A DNA stretch of 64,000 nt from Coriaria nepalensis (GCA_027186245.1 CP114497.1:1309501-1373500); one strand, 5' to 3'; shown: positions 24,540 to 36,700, numbered from the stretch's first letter. The notes: generated by a model from the sequence alone, not told the origin. A program made the numbers and translations.

Positions 24540-25916
24540 CTGGTTCTTGTGATATCTATTCTTCAAAAGTGGGAATTTTGTACATGAGTTGGGGCAAGAC
24601 CTTGCTTAATGTCAAACATACTATAATGACTGCAGTTTTCTCTTGGATATCTATTCTCGAATCCATAATGTGCAAAGTTCAAGTGTGGAAGTCCACGAGT
24701 AAGGCCACTCAATGCTTATTTTGTAAGTTGAGTTGCCCACACTGCACACATTCTCCCAGGCAAGGCTTGCAGGCCATTGTGCCATTCTCACTATGTAGCA
24801 ACAACTCAAAAGTTAACCATGTTAGGGTGTAATAATAAAAATCTAAGATACATATAAGTATGATTTCCATGCATACCTAATGAGCAATAAATGAGTCATT
24901 TACTTGTTGGTGGTCTTCTGTCACCCTAACCAAAGTCGAATAAAAAAGGTTATCCATTATTGCTACGAGCTTTCTTCCAATCCAATTGAATAAATCAAGG
25001 GACGTTTCTAGCCGAATGCATATCAATAACAAATATTTATTGATATGGTGTTAGTCAATTCATTAAAGTAAGGTTCCAAGTAAATTATCTATATTGTAAA
25101 TGAAGTGCTTAATTAAAATTGGGCAATATTTATTGGACTTTGCAACCACTTCCTTCAGAATCTTAATATCTGGAAAAAAATAATTGTCGGCTTGAATGCC
25201 CGTCACGAGTTTGACGGTCGATTTGTCTTTACTTAACTCTCACACCATTGCAATCCCTTATGTGACCTTATCTAGTTTACGATATGGATTAGGTTTTATT
25301 AGACTCGTGTGTTTCTGAAGTAGTTCCGTATCCGAAAATGGAGACTTGAATAGTCGTTCCGTATCCAAAAATGGAGACTTGAGTAGTTCCGTATCCAAGA
25401 ATGGAGACTTGAGGACTTCTTTATCCTCATCAATCGTTCACTAACTAGTGTCACATAGGGCTTCACCAATCATTGACCAACTAGCATCACATAGGAGGTG
25501 TTGCTAGCCTCACATCTCCGGACATCATTTCACAAAAAATAAAATATATGACTTAGTAAAATTTAAAAGTTCATTTTTAACAAAATTCTTAAATAAATCA
25601 ATATTCGGACATGTATATCATATTTTCTCATAAATCAAACTGATCATAAGTTCCAATCCAACAAATTTATCCTCTAGTCCATTGAATCTTTGCTCTAGCC
25701 CACTGAATCTTGCTCCATCTTCTGACCAACGGCCTCGATCTTCTCTTTCATTCTCTGCATCATATCCCATAAGTCACGATCAATGGTCGATGTATATGGA
25801 AAGGGTTGATCAACATTTTGTGTCTCATCCTTTCCCTTTGAAGAATCTTGTGACTGTTCTATATTTACATTCTTATTAGACTTCTCCTCCTCTTCCTCCT
25901 CCTGGCATTTTTTCAA
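24540..25916 (-). pseudogene. Degenerate transposon-type gene with C48/Ulp1-like remnant
   Basis: On the minus strand an acidic, coiled-coil-like frame starts at 25916 (MKKCQEEEEEEKSNKN, later LWDMMQRMKEKIEAVGQKM). Further down, the 30/33/30-bp repeat at 25413-25321 reads in frame as three copies of (L/F)KSPF(L/S)DTE(L/R). Near 24715-24650 comes HxVALLVDFHTxTLHIMDS, where each x is TGA in place of the expected Trp; HWVAL..D....W.....DS is the histidine block of Ulp1/C48 peptidases carried by some plant Mutator-like and other transposons. Several in-frame stops separate the parts. The family assignment rests on the motif and composition and is moderate; the broken state is directly visible. 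Confidence 0.45.
25321..25413. repeat. Three-copy tandem repeat, 30/33/30 bp
   Basis: TAGTTCCGTATCCGAAAATG-type units start at 25321, 25351 and 25384, each ending in GGAGACTTGA. Unit lengths are multiples of three, so they keep frame in the minus-strand degenerate coding sequence around them. Confidence 0.85.
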
Positions 25917-25940
25917 TGTATGTTCAATAATTCGTAATCA

Positions 25941-27090
25941 TCAATTGTCACCAAGAGTGGAGGAAGAGATTCCTAGAGAAGAAGCAAATGTTGCTGTAGT
26001 GTCTCCAGATAGATACCTCTTCAGTCGATCCAAGTCATCAGCAGCATCTAGCATTGTTGGCCGAATTGAAGGTGACTCTTGGCTACACGATATAACCATC
26101 TCAATCACTTCCCACATTTTCTTCTCCTCAGGTGACTGGTCTTTTGAGGCTTTTAACGGAGAAGAGTCGACTACTTTCTCTACCCTTCCATGATAGTGAC
26201 TCTTCTCCCAACTGTGCAGGCTTAAACCACCAGAAAACATTTCATCTGTTGGCCTTTTTCTTGTCACCATCTCGAGAACTTGAATTCCAAAGCTGTAGAC
26301 TCCTCCCTTTGTAGATGTGTTTGACCCAAAACCATACTCTGGAAAGTAAGCGTACAATGTCTTGTTACTAGTAAATGAAAAGTAAAAGGTCATAACTTCA
26401 TTTAATTTTTGCTTTTTTCAGTTTTCTATTTGTTCATGCATAAAAGCCAAAGCAGACACCTTATGTCGGATTTGGATCCCCATTGGACCAAATTTATTTG
26501 CATACATTGTTTAGTCAGTTTTTTTTTAATGTATTTAGTTATGCTGCATTTAGCTACTAACTGTATTTATGTTGGGTATGTTCTAAATATATTCCTTTTC
26601 GTCGTATTTTCATATGCAGAAGAAGCAAGGAAGTTACCTGGTGCAATGTATCCAATAAATCCACGTAACATATTGACTGTAGAGTTTCCCATGTTTTCTA
26701 GTGCTCCCCCAGCTGATATGACCAATCCTGCAATCCCGAAATCAGAAACCAAAGCTGTCATGTCATCATTGAGAAGAATGTTACTCTGTTTAAGATCGCA
26801 GTTTATGACTCTAACCGGTGAGTGATGATGCAGATAGGCCACCCTTTCAGCTATATCGCTGCAAATATTGAACCCTTTGAGTGAGACTCAAATCTGAAGA
26901 ACCGGAACCCAAACCCGTCTGTGAATGTGGGTAGAGACGGCTTTCCAAGCTTCCATTTTCCATATAGGGAAGAACAAGAGCTTTAAAATCAGGTTAGCTA
27001 CATGCTGTTATAATTTTTATCAGGTTTCTATGACGAATCCTCTTAAGAGCCAGACATTCTCTGTTAAAACTCTGTTGAATTTCCAGATTT
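25941..27090 (-). pseudogene. Truncated second copy of the LRR receptor kinase (kinase half only)
   Basis: A close duplicate of 19124-20294. The last exon (about 26358-25941) is open and ends STLGDN. The upstream part carries AYLHHHSPVRVINCDLKQSN, where the catalytic-loop HCD has become NCD, then SDFGIA. Upstream of this the frame is broken by a one-base difference near 26876, compared with the intact gene. Homology ends abruptly near 27090 (TTTCCAGATT), so the ATP-binding lobe start, transmembrane helix, all LRRs and the signal peptide are absent. Loss of the catalytic His, the frameshift and the missing N-terminal two-thirds make it non-functional as a receptor. Confidence 0.88.
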
Positions 27091-27408
27091 CACACATATT
27101 TAGAAAGGTCAATCAAGTGGCAGATTCTCTGGAAAATCTTGTTGCAATAATAATTTTGACACCACTTTTTTGTCGATTATTTCTTTTATCGGAATTTATT
27201 ATATTATAATTCTTTGAATGATAAATTAGGTCTTGGTTAATTAGGATTAGATGTAAGTAATTTTCTCTCTGGGGGGTTTTTTTTTTTCGAGATAGTCTTA
27301 TGTCCCCATCTTTTTTATTTTTTCTCCTATAATTTTTGTGTACTGTTTACTCAATCGATGACAATTCAAAAATTAGAGTGCATAATAGCGTTTATTAAAA
27401 AAAAAAAT
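27085..27408 (+). mobile_element. 5'-truncated LINE fragment (RNase H tail)
   Basis: On the plus strand HIFRKVNQVADSLENL (about 27093-27140) matches the end of the RNase H domain of plant LINEs (pattern xxFREANxxADxLA). A T-rich 3' region follows and ends in an A-run at 27397-27408, as expected for a LINE tail. It lies exactly where homology of the kinase copy stops (27090) and before homology to the kinase upstream region resumes (27426). The protein match is short, so confidence is moderate. Confidence 0.5.
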
Positions 27409-27425
27409 ATATATATATATGTAAT

Positions 27426-28420
27426 GTTCATGGAGCTTCACCAACCTCAGCAGATTATGGTTTGTTCATCATTACACTCTTGTTTTATGTTTTTTTCTTT
27501 GGGCAGTGATATGAAAGCAGAAAACACATGGCTGACGTCAAGAATAAGAACGGGAAAAAAAAGAAAAAAGAAGGGAATTTTCAAGTGAATATGTCGGCTC
27601 CAAGCGAATCACAAATGGAACAGTGAGTGAAGGGAGTTGACATTTTTAGCATCGTAGTTGTCTTAAATATGTGAGTGTGATTAGATCCCTTTGTACTTTG
27701 GTTATTATAGGGGAGCTAAAATTTTCAATCCCACCAACAGGAGTCTCGCACCTTTATCGAATACAGGATGGAGATCGAGATCAATTTTTATTTTGATACA
27801 ATTTTGGATAATATTAAAAAATAAAAAATAAACTTAATTCTTTCTCTCCTTTTTTTTTTTTTTTTTAGGTGTCTAATCTATATATCGATACCAAATCGAG
27901 CCTGATGATTTTAATCTCGGTTTATGGACTACGTGGCTTCTATTTTCTTTCGATTTTTTTTTTCTTTTTAGTGTTCCACTCATGTCACTTTAGGGTATAG
28001 TATGTTGTCAGTTAATTTTTTTTGGTCCCTTTCATGTTTAGGGTTATTATTTTTCAATTACTAATTAGCTGTTAATATTGTTTAAAAAAAAAAAGGAAAA
28101 AGAAATTCTGGGCACGGCTGGAAGTCTTTTAACATACTCGTAGATGTCATAATATGAGTGATTGGAGTAAGAAAATTTATACTCCCACGAGTGTATTAAA
28201 AAATCTCGGCACGGCTGATGATCTTAACTTTAATAGTGTTCGCGTTATAAGCACTATATAACACATTATGATTGCTAGCATTGTAGGTGTTTGAGGAGTA
28301 CCTGAGCTTGTGGCTTCCAGATTTTGATTTAAATATTGTTATATTGTAGGTTAGGGGGGTAGGCATTGAAAATTTTCAATGAATAAATCTAGTTGTTTTC
28401 TACTTAACTTCCTTTTGTTA
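27426..28420. repeat. Duplicate of the receptor-kinase upstream region
   Basis: Shares blocks with 22740-23340: ATGGAGCTTCACMAACCTC, GCAGAAAACACATGG and TTCCACTCATGTCACTTTAG, plus the GGTAGGCATTG..AATTTTCAA block near 28360. It shows that the duplication covered the 5' side of the kinase gene too, although the LRR part is now missing. Insertions relative to the original are present. Confidence 0.7.
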
Positions 28421-29654
28421 AACATTAGATTTATCATTATGATCATATCTTGCCCGTGCAAAAAGCAACCAGTTATCTTGTGTCTTGCAACTCAGGACGA
28501 AATGCGTAATCAACGAAACAAATCTATAAACCAGTAATTTAACATTTTAGTTGTTTACCTTTTGACAATATCAATTGAGAAAATCTTGCACCTTTCAGAT
28601 TTTGGATGTGGAGTTTTAAGGTAGTTGCTTTCTAGGCTTCTTCCGATCACATCAAATAAGCTGACAAGGAAGAAATTGATTACCTTCACTTAGGTAATCA
28701 CTAGTCGTTGGTGCCAGTTATTGTTGGAAAAATAGCATAATTAGATGTTATACTTAGTTTTTACTTTTTAGTGAAACCCACTTGATATAAGTGAAAGATA
28801 AAAGTAGATTTAGATTTTTTTAGGAGAGTTTTAAAATAATAAATTATATACTTAAAATAATAAATAAGTAAATAAGAAATTTATAATCAATAGACTCTTA
28901 ACGAAGTGAAAAAATTAACAGAAAACGATTTTATCTCATATTAGAAAATGAGCAAATGGGACAAATATTTATATGCGCAATAACGCTCTCTTTTGCGCCT
29001 GAACCGAATGAATATTCTCCTCGTATGTGCTCACACACCTAGGTATCTGACCCATATCAAGCTCAGTTACCTCATGTGTGAAACTTATACTCCACAGGTC
29101 TCGGAAATCTTTATTCTTCCTATGTTTAATTTAATTTAAGAAAAGTTAGCCGAGTCCATATGGATTTTACTTCACCTCTTTCAGATAAGTGGTACAGTAT
29201 ATGCTTCGGGGTGGAAAATAAATTTAACTAGAAAGAAGGGAACAAGGAGAAACATAAAATCTAGACAAAAGTTCATTAAAAAGGTAAATAAACTAACCCA
29301 TTACTAAGCATTACAGGAAATTCCACGTATATATATATATATATATATCTATAATATTCGAAACTTGTAGTTGAATGATGTACATGAATAGTAATAACAT
29401 CCACAAGTCAATCTGCAACGGACCATATACTATCCCAAAGACCTAATAGTTATTTTAACACTCTGGAAAACATTTTTCTCTATTCCCTTTTGTCTGGTAC
29501 ATTTGTCACTACTTGCTACCGTGGGGTTACTCAAACCTTAGTTTAAAACTTATGCCAAGTAACTAATTGGGTACTGTAAAGTATACCTGACATGCATTGT
29601 AGTAGTTTCAGAATTCATATCAACTCCGATTTGGATGGAAGAAGAGTAGGCGAG
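28421..29654. other. Intergenic; possible Copia-like LTR fragment
   Basis: TGTTGGAAAAATAGCATAAT at about 28723 looks like a Copia LTR start, and the part to ~29210 has LTR-like sequence including a CTCATATTAGAAAATGAGCA block, but no matching end or target duplication was found. A (TA)n tract is at about 29331-29349. No gene is recognised. Confidence 0.3.
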
Positions 29655-32600
29655 TCAGTTTCTAACCTCATTGCTGTCGGTTTTTTGTTTTTGAAGCTCT
29701 CCTTGGGCACATATAAGCCTATATATAAGAGAGTAAAGCTCAGTGAACTTTTGGCATTTTTATGATAAACTACAATAGCACCTTGATAAATTAATAAATT
29801 CGCTTAAATAATAATATTTTGGTCTCAACTTGAATATAACATGCTAATTTTCTTCGATAATTTAATATTTCGCTCAATTAATATATTTATTCGGTTCCGA
29901 AACTATTAATTTATCAAGGTTTTACTATATATATATTTGACCCATCTTTTCTATTTTTTTACCCATTTCGATGAACAATTACTAAATTGATATTTAGAGA
30001 ATTTGACATTCTAATAATAAATTTTAGTTATATTTTATGAGCTTAAATTAATATTATGGACTCAAAAATCTTCATCATTCTCCTATACTATATCTACTTA
30101 CCTCCATTGCAAATGAGAAACTTCATTAAGTAAATCCTTTTCCCTGTCGTGAGCCACTTCGAGCTGCAAAGAGACAGTGGTAAGAATTCAGACCCATATA
30201 ACAAATTTGCCCCTACTTCTCTAAGTTATTAAGATTGGCTTTGGATTTCAGTGTTTGCATTGATACTTTTCAGGACGAGGATTACATACCATAGATTTCT
30301 CCATTGCAGCTGTAAGCCCTCCTGAATATTCATAAATGATATGGTCAGTTGAGTTAAGAGAGAACAAATAAAATGATCCATGTAAGCTTGAGGGCATTAG
30401 TGCTTGAACCTGTAGTGTCACCATTCGCAAGTTGGTTCATCAAACTTAGAATATTATCCTGTAAAACAAACAGCGTATAAGGTGAGAAAATCTTAATGTA
30501 ACTTGTAAGTAAAGAAGTCGAAACTGTTTGCTAGTTCATACCCTTTGAACAATATTTGCCTGCAAAAGAGACTGCAATGCTTGGAATACAGAATTTGAGG
30601 GAGTTGGTGTCAGGTCAGGTACTATAGGTGAAGTAGTTGATGGCACAGGAACAGGAGTATGCTGGGAAGAAATCACCTGCATAACAGCTACATTGCATAA
30701 AAACACCATACAAACAAGATTTGGAGTTTTCTGATTTTCTGGATAAAAAACCTAGGAAGAAGGGGATTCAAGATTTCAATGCCTGGAATCTAAAGCTTAG
30801 TAACTTTGGTCGTCTCTATTATCTGTAGGAACATGTGTTGACTCTCTTAATGATAGATGTTAAATGGTATCTCCCTATTATGATATGGGCGTGTAAATGA
30901 GTTATGATTTTGTCGAGTGACAAAGGTGATACAAATAGTGAATTTAGTTGGTATGCCGGAGTAGTCCAGTATGCTGGTGTTCAAAACACTAACCTGCATG
31001 CTGTGACTCTTTTGAAGTACAGGGGATGGTGTGACCTGACAGGTAAAATGCGAGTGCTTAGTGGGTCTTTACAAATGAAGAAATATTTCAGATATGATTT
31101 TCAACCTTTTCTAGCTCAACATTCTCTGACGTGACTTTGAAACGTCCTTTTTGCTGGACAACTGGTGCTTTGGCCTTCTCATCAAGTTCCTCGCTCTGTG
31201 ATGCTGCAAGAAAGTTTTCCAAATTCACAAATTATGCATTTCATTTTTGGTGGATTGTTCCTATATCCCTCTTAATAGGAAAGAGGATAATCCCCCAGAA
31301 AATGATGAAGTAAAAAAAAAGGAGAACACAAGCACATACCTAATGTCTTGGCTGCTTTCAAAGGAACTTCAGAAAGCAAGCAATCTATTGCCTGAGGACC
31401 TGCAATGCTGCCAATTGGAATGTTTTTTGGTTGAGTTTGTAGTCTATCTTTAAATTTTATTTGACAAAGCAAATATCGCAGTGAATAGCTATTGATAATA
31501 CATACATGACATTTCGTTATGCTGTTTAAAACTAGTTAGAGTTATCATATTTGAAGCCATGAAGAGACAATTAAACAGGTTTGTGCGCAATCCTGCTAGT
31601 CAAATAATTGCATATTTACAGTAGTATGCAATGAGATCATAAGGCTCTGCCCAATTCATTAAAATTAGCCAAAAGTGAGAAGAAAAAATAAAAGGCATAT
31701 AAAGAGAGAACTACTTTAGACTTAAGAGCCAACCATTAATATGGGTCTGTTTGACATCCAAGAGTTGGTCCTTTTGGCTATTAATGGTAAATTGAAAGGA
31801 AAAAAGTTACCCTCAACTGTAACAAGATCTTGGTCCCCTCAATACAAATATTCATGTTTACTGTTGTTTCTTAGCTATGTTTTGCACAGACACGACTTGT
31901 CTTCTGTTAATGTTTGCCAGCTTGCACTGTTACGCATGAGAGGACACATACACTTGACTACAATTTCAGTCTTTTACTAACGTCTACACTTTTGAATCAA
32001 CTACTCAAAACATTTTTTTTAGGGAAATATATATAACTTCTGTAATGTTAGATCTCAACATGCATGAAGAAAGTTAGGGAGTTCCAAGGTATTGTAGAAA
32101 GCATTGTATCAACAACTGCCACAAGCCAACTATATCAGAACACCAAATTCATAATTAGAAAGATTAGGTCAATTGTCAAACCTCTCTCCTTTTGAAGGTG
32201 GTATGCTAGCTTCTTGTGAATTCTCCTTTCTATGACCCTGGTTACCTGTGCTATCCAAAATTCCTTTACTGCTTTCTGTATTAGGCTTTTCACCTTCATT
32301 GATTGCATAATGATCACGAGGAGGTGAAGATTTCTGTATATGTTGTTCGTAGCATGAACTAGCGGCTTTACACTCATCATCAGATTTGTCACATCTGACT
32401 CTGAAAAAAGAGAGAACTGCTGTTATTTTGAGTGGATTAATCTTTACTCGAAACATTGCATTTGTAGAGAAGGAAACCATTTAACTTATCCAGCCATCAC
32501 TTTTTTGATTTGTTGTGTGTAATCTTGTGACGATAGGTTGATAAAAGAAAAAACTGAAAATTGGAACATACTTTGCCTCATTACTGGCTGAATCAATCAG

Positions 32601-35238
32601 TGGAGGATGAGCTGACTGGTTCAGCATTGCTTCATTCTCTGGCACATTCAGAGGACTCGAGGAAGCTGAGTTACATCCTTGATTACCATCAGAGCTAGTA
32701 TCACAACCATCCTGGATCTGTTTGGAAGGGAGGAAAATCATAACCAAAACTTTTAAATCTTCTCAATAACTATTAAGAGAAGAAACAAAGGAGAAAACTT
32801 CTCGTACCAAGGCTGCCTGAGCCTTTACATCTTCGAGATCGAAGTTCCAGCTACTAATTCCTCGTTTATATTCGTTCTGCTCAAAATCAAAAGAGTAAGT
32901 TAATAGGTAGCAACTAATTATTTACTAAACTCAGCAGAATTGAGGAAGAATTCTTCTATGTTAAAAGTTGGGGGGCAGGGGACGTTCACCTGTGACATTT
33001 CTTCCATTTGCCCATCTGGTATTTTCTTTTGTGCTAGCATATCTTCTTCCTTTATCTATCATTTGAAAAAGGGAATTTATTAGCATGTTTCAGATCATGT
33101 AACATAGAAAGCTCCTCATGTACCAACTACCAGGAGACAATGTCAATTTGTTGACCTTCAATGCTTTAATGCGGTCACCAAGTGCAGGCAGCCCCTCCAA
33201 AAGGGTCCGTGCAAGATAATCACTTGATCGGGCTTGCTTGAAAAAAGAATACTTTAACAACTTCTTTGAAGAAGGCCGTTTTGAAGGTTCTTTAACCAAA
33301 CAACTAGCAATTATCTCCCTGAAAGACTGAGAAAAATGAACGAAAACCAAAAGAGAACATTTAGTTACATATCTACAACTCCCAACTGAATATATCAACA
33401 TGGTTCAGACTTTAGACCCATACCTTCGAAAATTTCTTGTCTCGTTCATAATCAAGGCCAGGGGGTGCATTTTGCAAGGTCATCAGCAACACCTATTAAC
33501 AGTAAGTGTCCTTATATTTTTGATAGACCGAAGGATCTTCATGAAAATGATGATAGGGGAAGCTTATATTAGAAAAAAAATGTACCTTCATTGGAGGATA
33601 CCTTGAAAAAGGAGCATGGCCATGTGCAAGCTCCAGCGCAGTTATACCAAAAGACCATATATCAGCCCTGCAATAACATTGCCAACCCAAAACTACTTCC
33701 CTTAATCTGACAGGAAGGAGATGGAAATAAGAACCAGAGGAAAAGAGAATAGCTTAGGTAAGCAGGACAAACTTGAAGTCATAACCATGTAGTTGCTCCA
33801 TAACCTCAGGTGCCATCCTAAAAAAAAAAAAAGATACGAACTATTATTACCATGCAACACAAATTAGATAAAATAAATATTGCTGAAATTTAACTTTTGG
33901 ATTCACAATCCATCTTCTATGAACTCAAAAGATATCAGTACATATTATCTCTGAATATGTGATACTTCCAAGAGACCAGGAATCTGGATAAATGTGCGGA
34001 TCATGAAGTATATACCAGCAGGGCGTCCCAACAAATGTATTCCTCGTGCGCTGCCTATCACCAGAATCAAAAAGGCAAGCAGATACACCAAGATCCCCCA
34101 ACTTAATATGCCCCCGTGCATCAAGGAGAATATTTCCAGCCTACAATATATAGCACAAGGAAATATATGACCAGTGAATAGTTCAATTTTTATTTTCTAG
34201 TATTAAAAAAAAAATTGCAGTGAAATAGAGTAGCTGCTGATGGGACCGTACTATGCAGAAATGTAGAAATTTCTAAACATTGGTACAATGTAACTGCTGC
34301 ATGTCTTTAGCTCCTTGACATGGAAATCGTACAATCATTGATAGGCATGCAGACAAGAGATCTATAATCTACTGAATCAATATAGTGAAAATCTTGGCCA
34401 ATACTCACTTTCACATCTCGATGTATGAGCCCATGAGAATGAAGATACTCCAAGCCCTTCAATGTCTCCCGCAATATAGTTGCTATAACTACTTCCTCAA
34501 AACCATTTGCATGAGAAGATTTCAATATGTGGAGACATGATCCCCCAGCCATGTACGGCATGACAACCCACAGACTATGATCACTGACAAAGGAGCAGTT
34601 GGATTTAAGGATATTGGGGTGGTCGACCAAGTTCATGATTTGCGCTTCCCGGGAGATGTTATTCTGTGGATTATGACCAAAAGAAATGTCCTTAAACAGA
34701 GCAAAAACTTATAAAAGTAAGGTTAAGGTCAGAAGAACTAAGCTTTCAGAAGTGTAAACAAATCATTTCATCTTACAGAAAATTGTTCCCTTAATGACAT
34801 TACAAAATCGAATAACCCCAAACTAGTGGTACTTATGGTTAGTGAGTCACAAAACCTGTAGATAACAAGCAAAGATATCCTTCATCAACCTTTTGGCCCT
34901 ATCAAAGAGATATTAGATTCTTTGCAAAGGTTGGTCAAATTGCACAAAGGCTGGTCAAATTGCACAAAAGTTGGTCAAATCACTGATCGAATACAGAGAA
35001 ATTCTCCTCTCTCTTCAATTCTTATTTTTTCTCCCAAATAAATTCACTTAGAATCAGTCCTCGCTCTGAACTCGTCAGCAGAATTATCAACCTCGAGGTA
35101 GCAAAATTTGAAGTTCTTACGTTATTTGAAGCATTTCTGTTTGAAATCGATTAGCAACATTACGTATTTGTGGATATAAATTGACGAGTGTTTAAGAATA
35201 GGATTCCACTCGTCCTCGCTCGCTCGCTCTCCCTCTCT

Positions 35239-35275
<37 letters not shown>

Positions 35276-35543
35276 TATCTGTGTTAACATTGTCTGTATA
35301 TATAAGAAAATAAGTAAAGAAAAAATGTCTAACAAACTAAATCAGAAATGAGAAAATCAAAAGTTCTAGCGAGTAGGAAAATACCAAATCAGAATTGCTG
35401 CGTTCAAAGTCGAGGATCTTGATGGCGACTATCTCATTGAGAGGCTTACAAAGAGCACGGTGAACCGAAGCACTGACACCCTGCCCAACCTCCTCATACA
35501 GAGTATAATGTTCAGCTCCGATCGGATACTTCTTCCTCTCCAT
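29655..35543 (-). CDS. STE20/SPS1-type Ser/Thr kinase (OSR1/BLUS1-related)
   Basis: Eighteen exons join in frame to 613 residues: 35543-35385, 34663-34409, 34140-34016, 33817-33773, 33667-33586, 33492-33424, 33326-33156, 33055-32990, 32876-32808, 32717-32572, 32400-32246, 31399-31340, 31203-31106, 30676-30542, 30458-30410, 30321-30290, 30163-30102, 29718-29655. The N-terminal kinase shows [12 protein letters not shown] (Lys42), HRDVK (~134) and [14 protein letters not shown]. The DFG motif reads DLG (154-156). Then come a Ser-rich linker, the [15 protein letters not shown] block and a C-terminal helical region ([19 protein letters not shown]). This matches the plant family containing At1g79640; animal relatives phosphorylate ion cotransporters and BLUS1 acts in stomatal opening, but the substrate here is unknown. 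If the 32246 donor is skipped, a stop follows at 32169. A small MITE sits in the last intron. Confidence 0.92.
29771..29927. mobile_element. Small MITE with TTGATAAATTAATA inverted ends
   Basis: CCTTGATAAATTAATA at 29781-29796 is repeated inverted as TATTAATTTATCAAGG at 29904-29919, giving an element of about 157 bp. It lies inside the last intron (29719-30101) of the STE20-type kinase. No coding capacity; target duplication not clear. Confidence 0.65.
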
Positions 35544-36500
35544 CGTCTTCCTTCCACCTCCCTTCGTCAGTAATCTCTCAGAATCCGTAGAAGAACGCAG
35601 AATAAATGCAGCAGCAGCTTAGAGGCACTTCGAAATCAGAAACCCTACCGAAATGAACTGAAATGGACGAAGAAGAAGAGAATGGGACATAATCCATGAA
35701 AGAAACCGAAATTTAAGGAGAAGATGTTGATTAAAAAGGAAGCAAATAAAAAGAAAAAGGTGACAATCACATGGACAGAAAAAAAGGAAAGCCTAGGAGG
35801 AGGTTAGAGAAGGAAAGAGCATTGATGACGATGATGATGGCTGTTTGAGGTTCTGAGGTTTGTTGTTCGCCCCGCTTTCTCGTGAGTCCTAGAGAGAGGG
35901 AGAGAGGGAGAGAGGGAGAGAGGGAGAGAGAGAAACATAGATTTTTTTGTCTATGAGAGAGAAATAGTGAGAAAGATGGAGGAAGAGTTTTTCTGCGAGG
36001 AAATTGGATCGCCATTCGAACTTTCTGTGGGAGAAAGCGTTGGCATGAAGAACTCTCCCGCCACCGCCAGTTAAGTTTCTTGTTTATAGTTTTTTCTTTT
36101 TAATTGAATTAATTATTTATTTTATCCGCGTTGACGTCAAGAAATCGTTTTCTAGCGCGGAAAAGTGTGACTCGCACGTGTCAAATACGAAGAAAATTCC
36201 TTGTAGGGGAACGAAGAAAATAAAACGGAAAACCGGATCCGCTGACAGACTGCTTGCTGTATGTAACTTGGAACTACCACGTGCAAGACACGTGCTTTCA
36301 TGACGACGCAACTCACGCTTACACAATGAAAGTCTGATAGAACCAACCATTTTCGATATAAAGATGAGATTTCAACATTATCCTGTTCCTGTAGCAGAGT
36401 TCAAAATATCTAGGATGTTGCATATAGAAGCTTAAAAAGAGGTAAAGATGATTAAATGATAAGATGATCCTTCAAATCAAGCACAAGCATCTTGTTTTCC
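35544..36500 (-). promoter_or_regulatory. STE20-kinase promoter with G-box cluster
   Basis: CACGTG occurs at 36175-36180, 36278-36283 and 36289-36294, and the palindrome TTGACGTCAA at 36131-36140, all within 165 bp upstream of the kinase leader. These are binding sites for bZIP and bHLH factors (ABRE/G-box and C-box classes). A GAGAGG-repeat tract at 35891-35937 probably lies in the 5' UTR. The region also reaches the 3' side of RPT1. Control by ABA or light is inference. Confidence 0.6.
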
Positions 36501-36700
36501 AAAAGTACAATGGAGCGCAGACAATCCGATACACTCTTTAAAGTCCTTTAGCAAGAGTGGGAAAAAACCAAGCACAAAGGGGCAGAATGATATCCGAGCA
36601 GATGATAGCGCCGCTTAAAAAGGACCCATAATGGTTCTTTGATCGGCCCTGCTTAAAACGGGTTTCCATTTTGCATAAGGGAGCAAGACAATCTGTTTTC

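Noticed and set aside
28723..29210. Complete Copia LTR
   Set aside because: Only a plausible start (TGTTGGAAAA) was seen; no matching CA end or 5-bp duplication, so it is kept only as a low-confidence note.
35230..35280. CT-rich tract as a regulatory GAGA element
   Set aside because: It lies in the first intron of the kinase and is a simple microsatellite; no further support.
36117..36350. Two overlapping 64-77-residue frames upstream of the STE20-type kinase
   Set aside because: No domain, no conservation signal that I recognise; the region reads better as a promoter with G-boxes.
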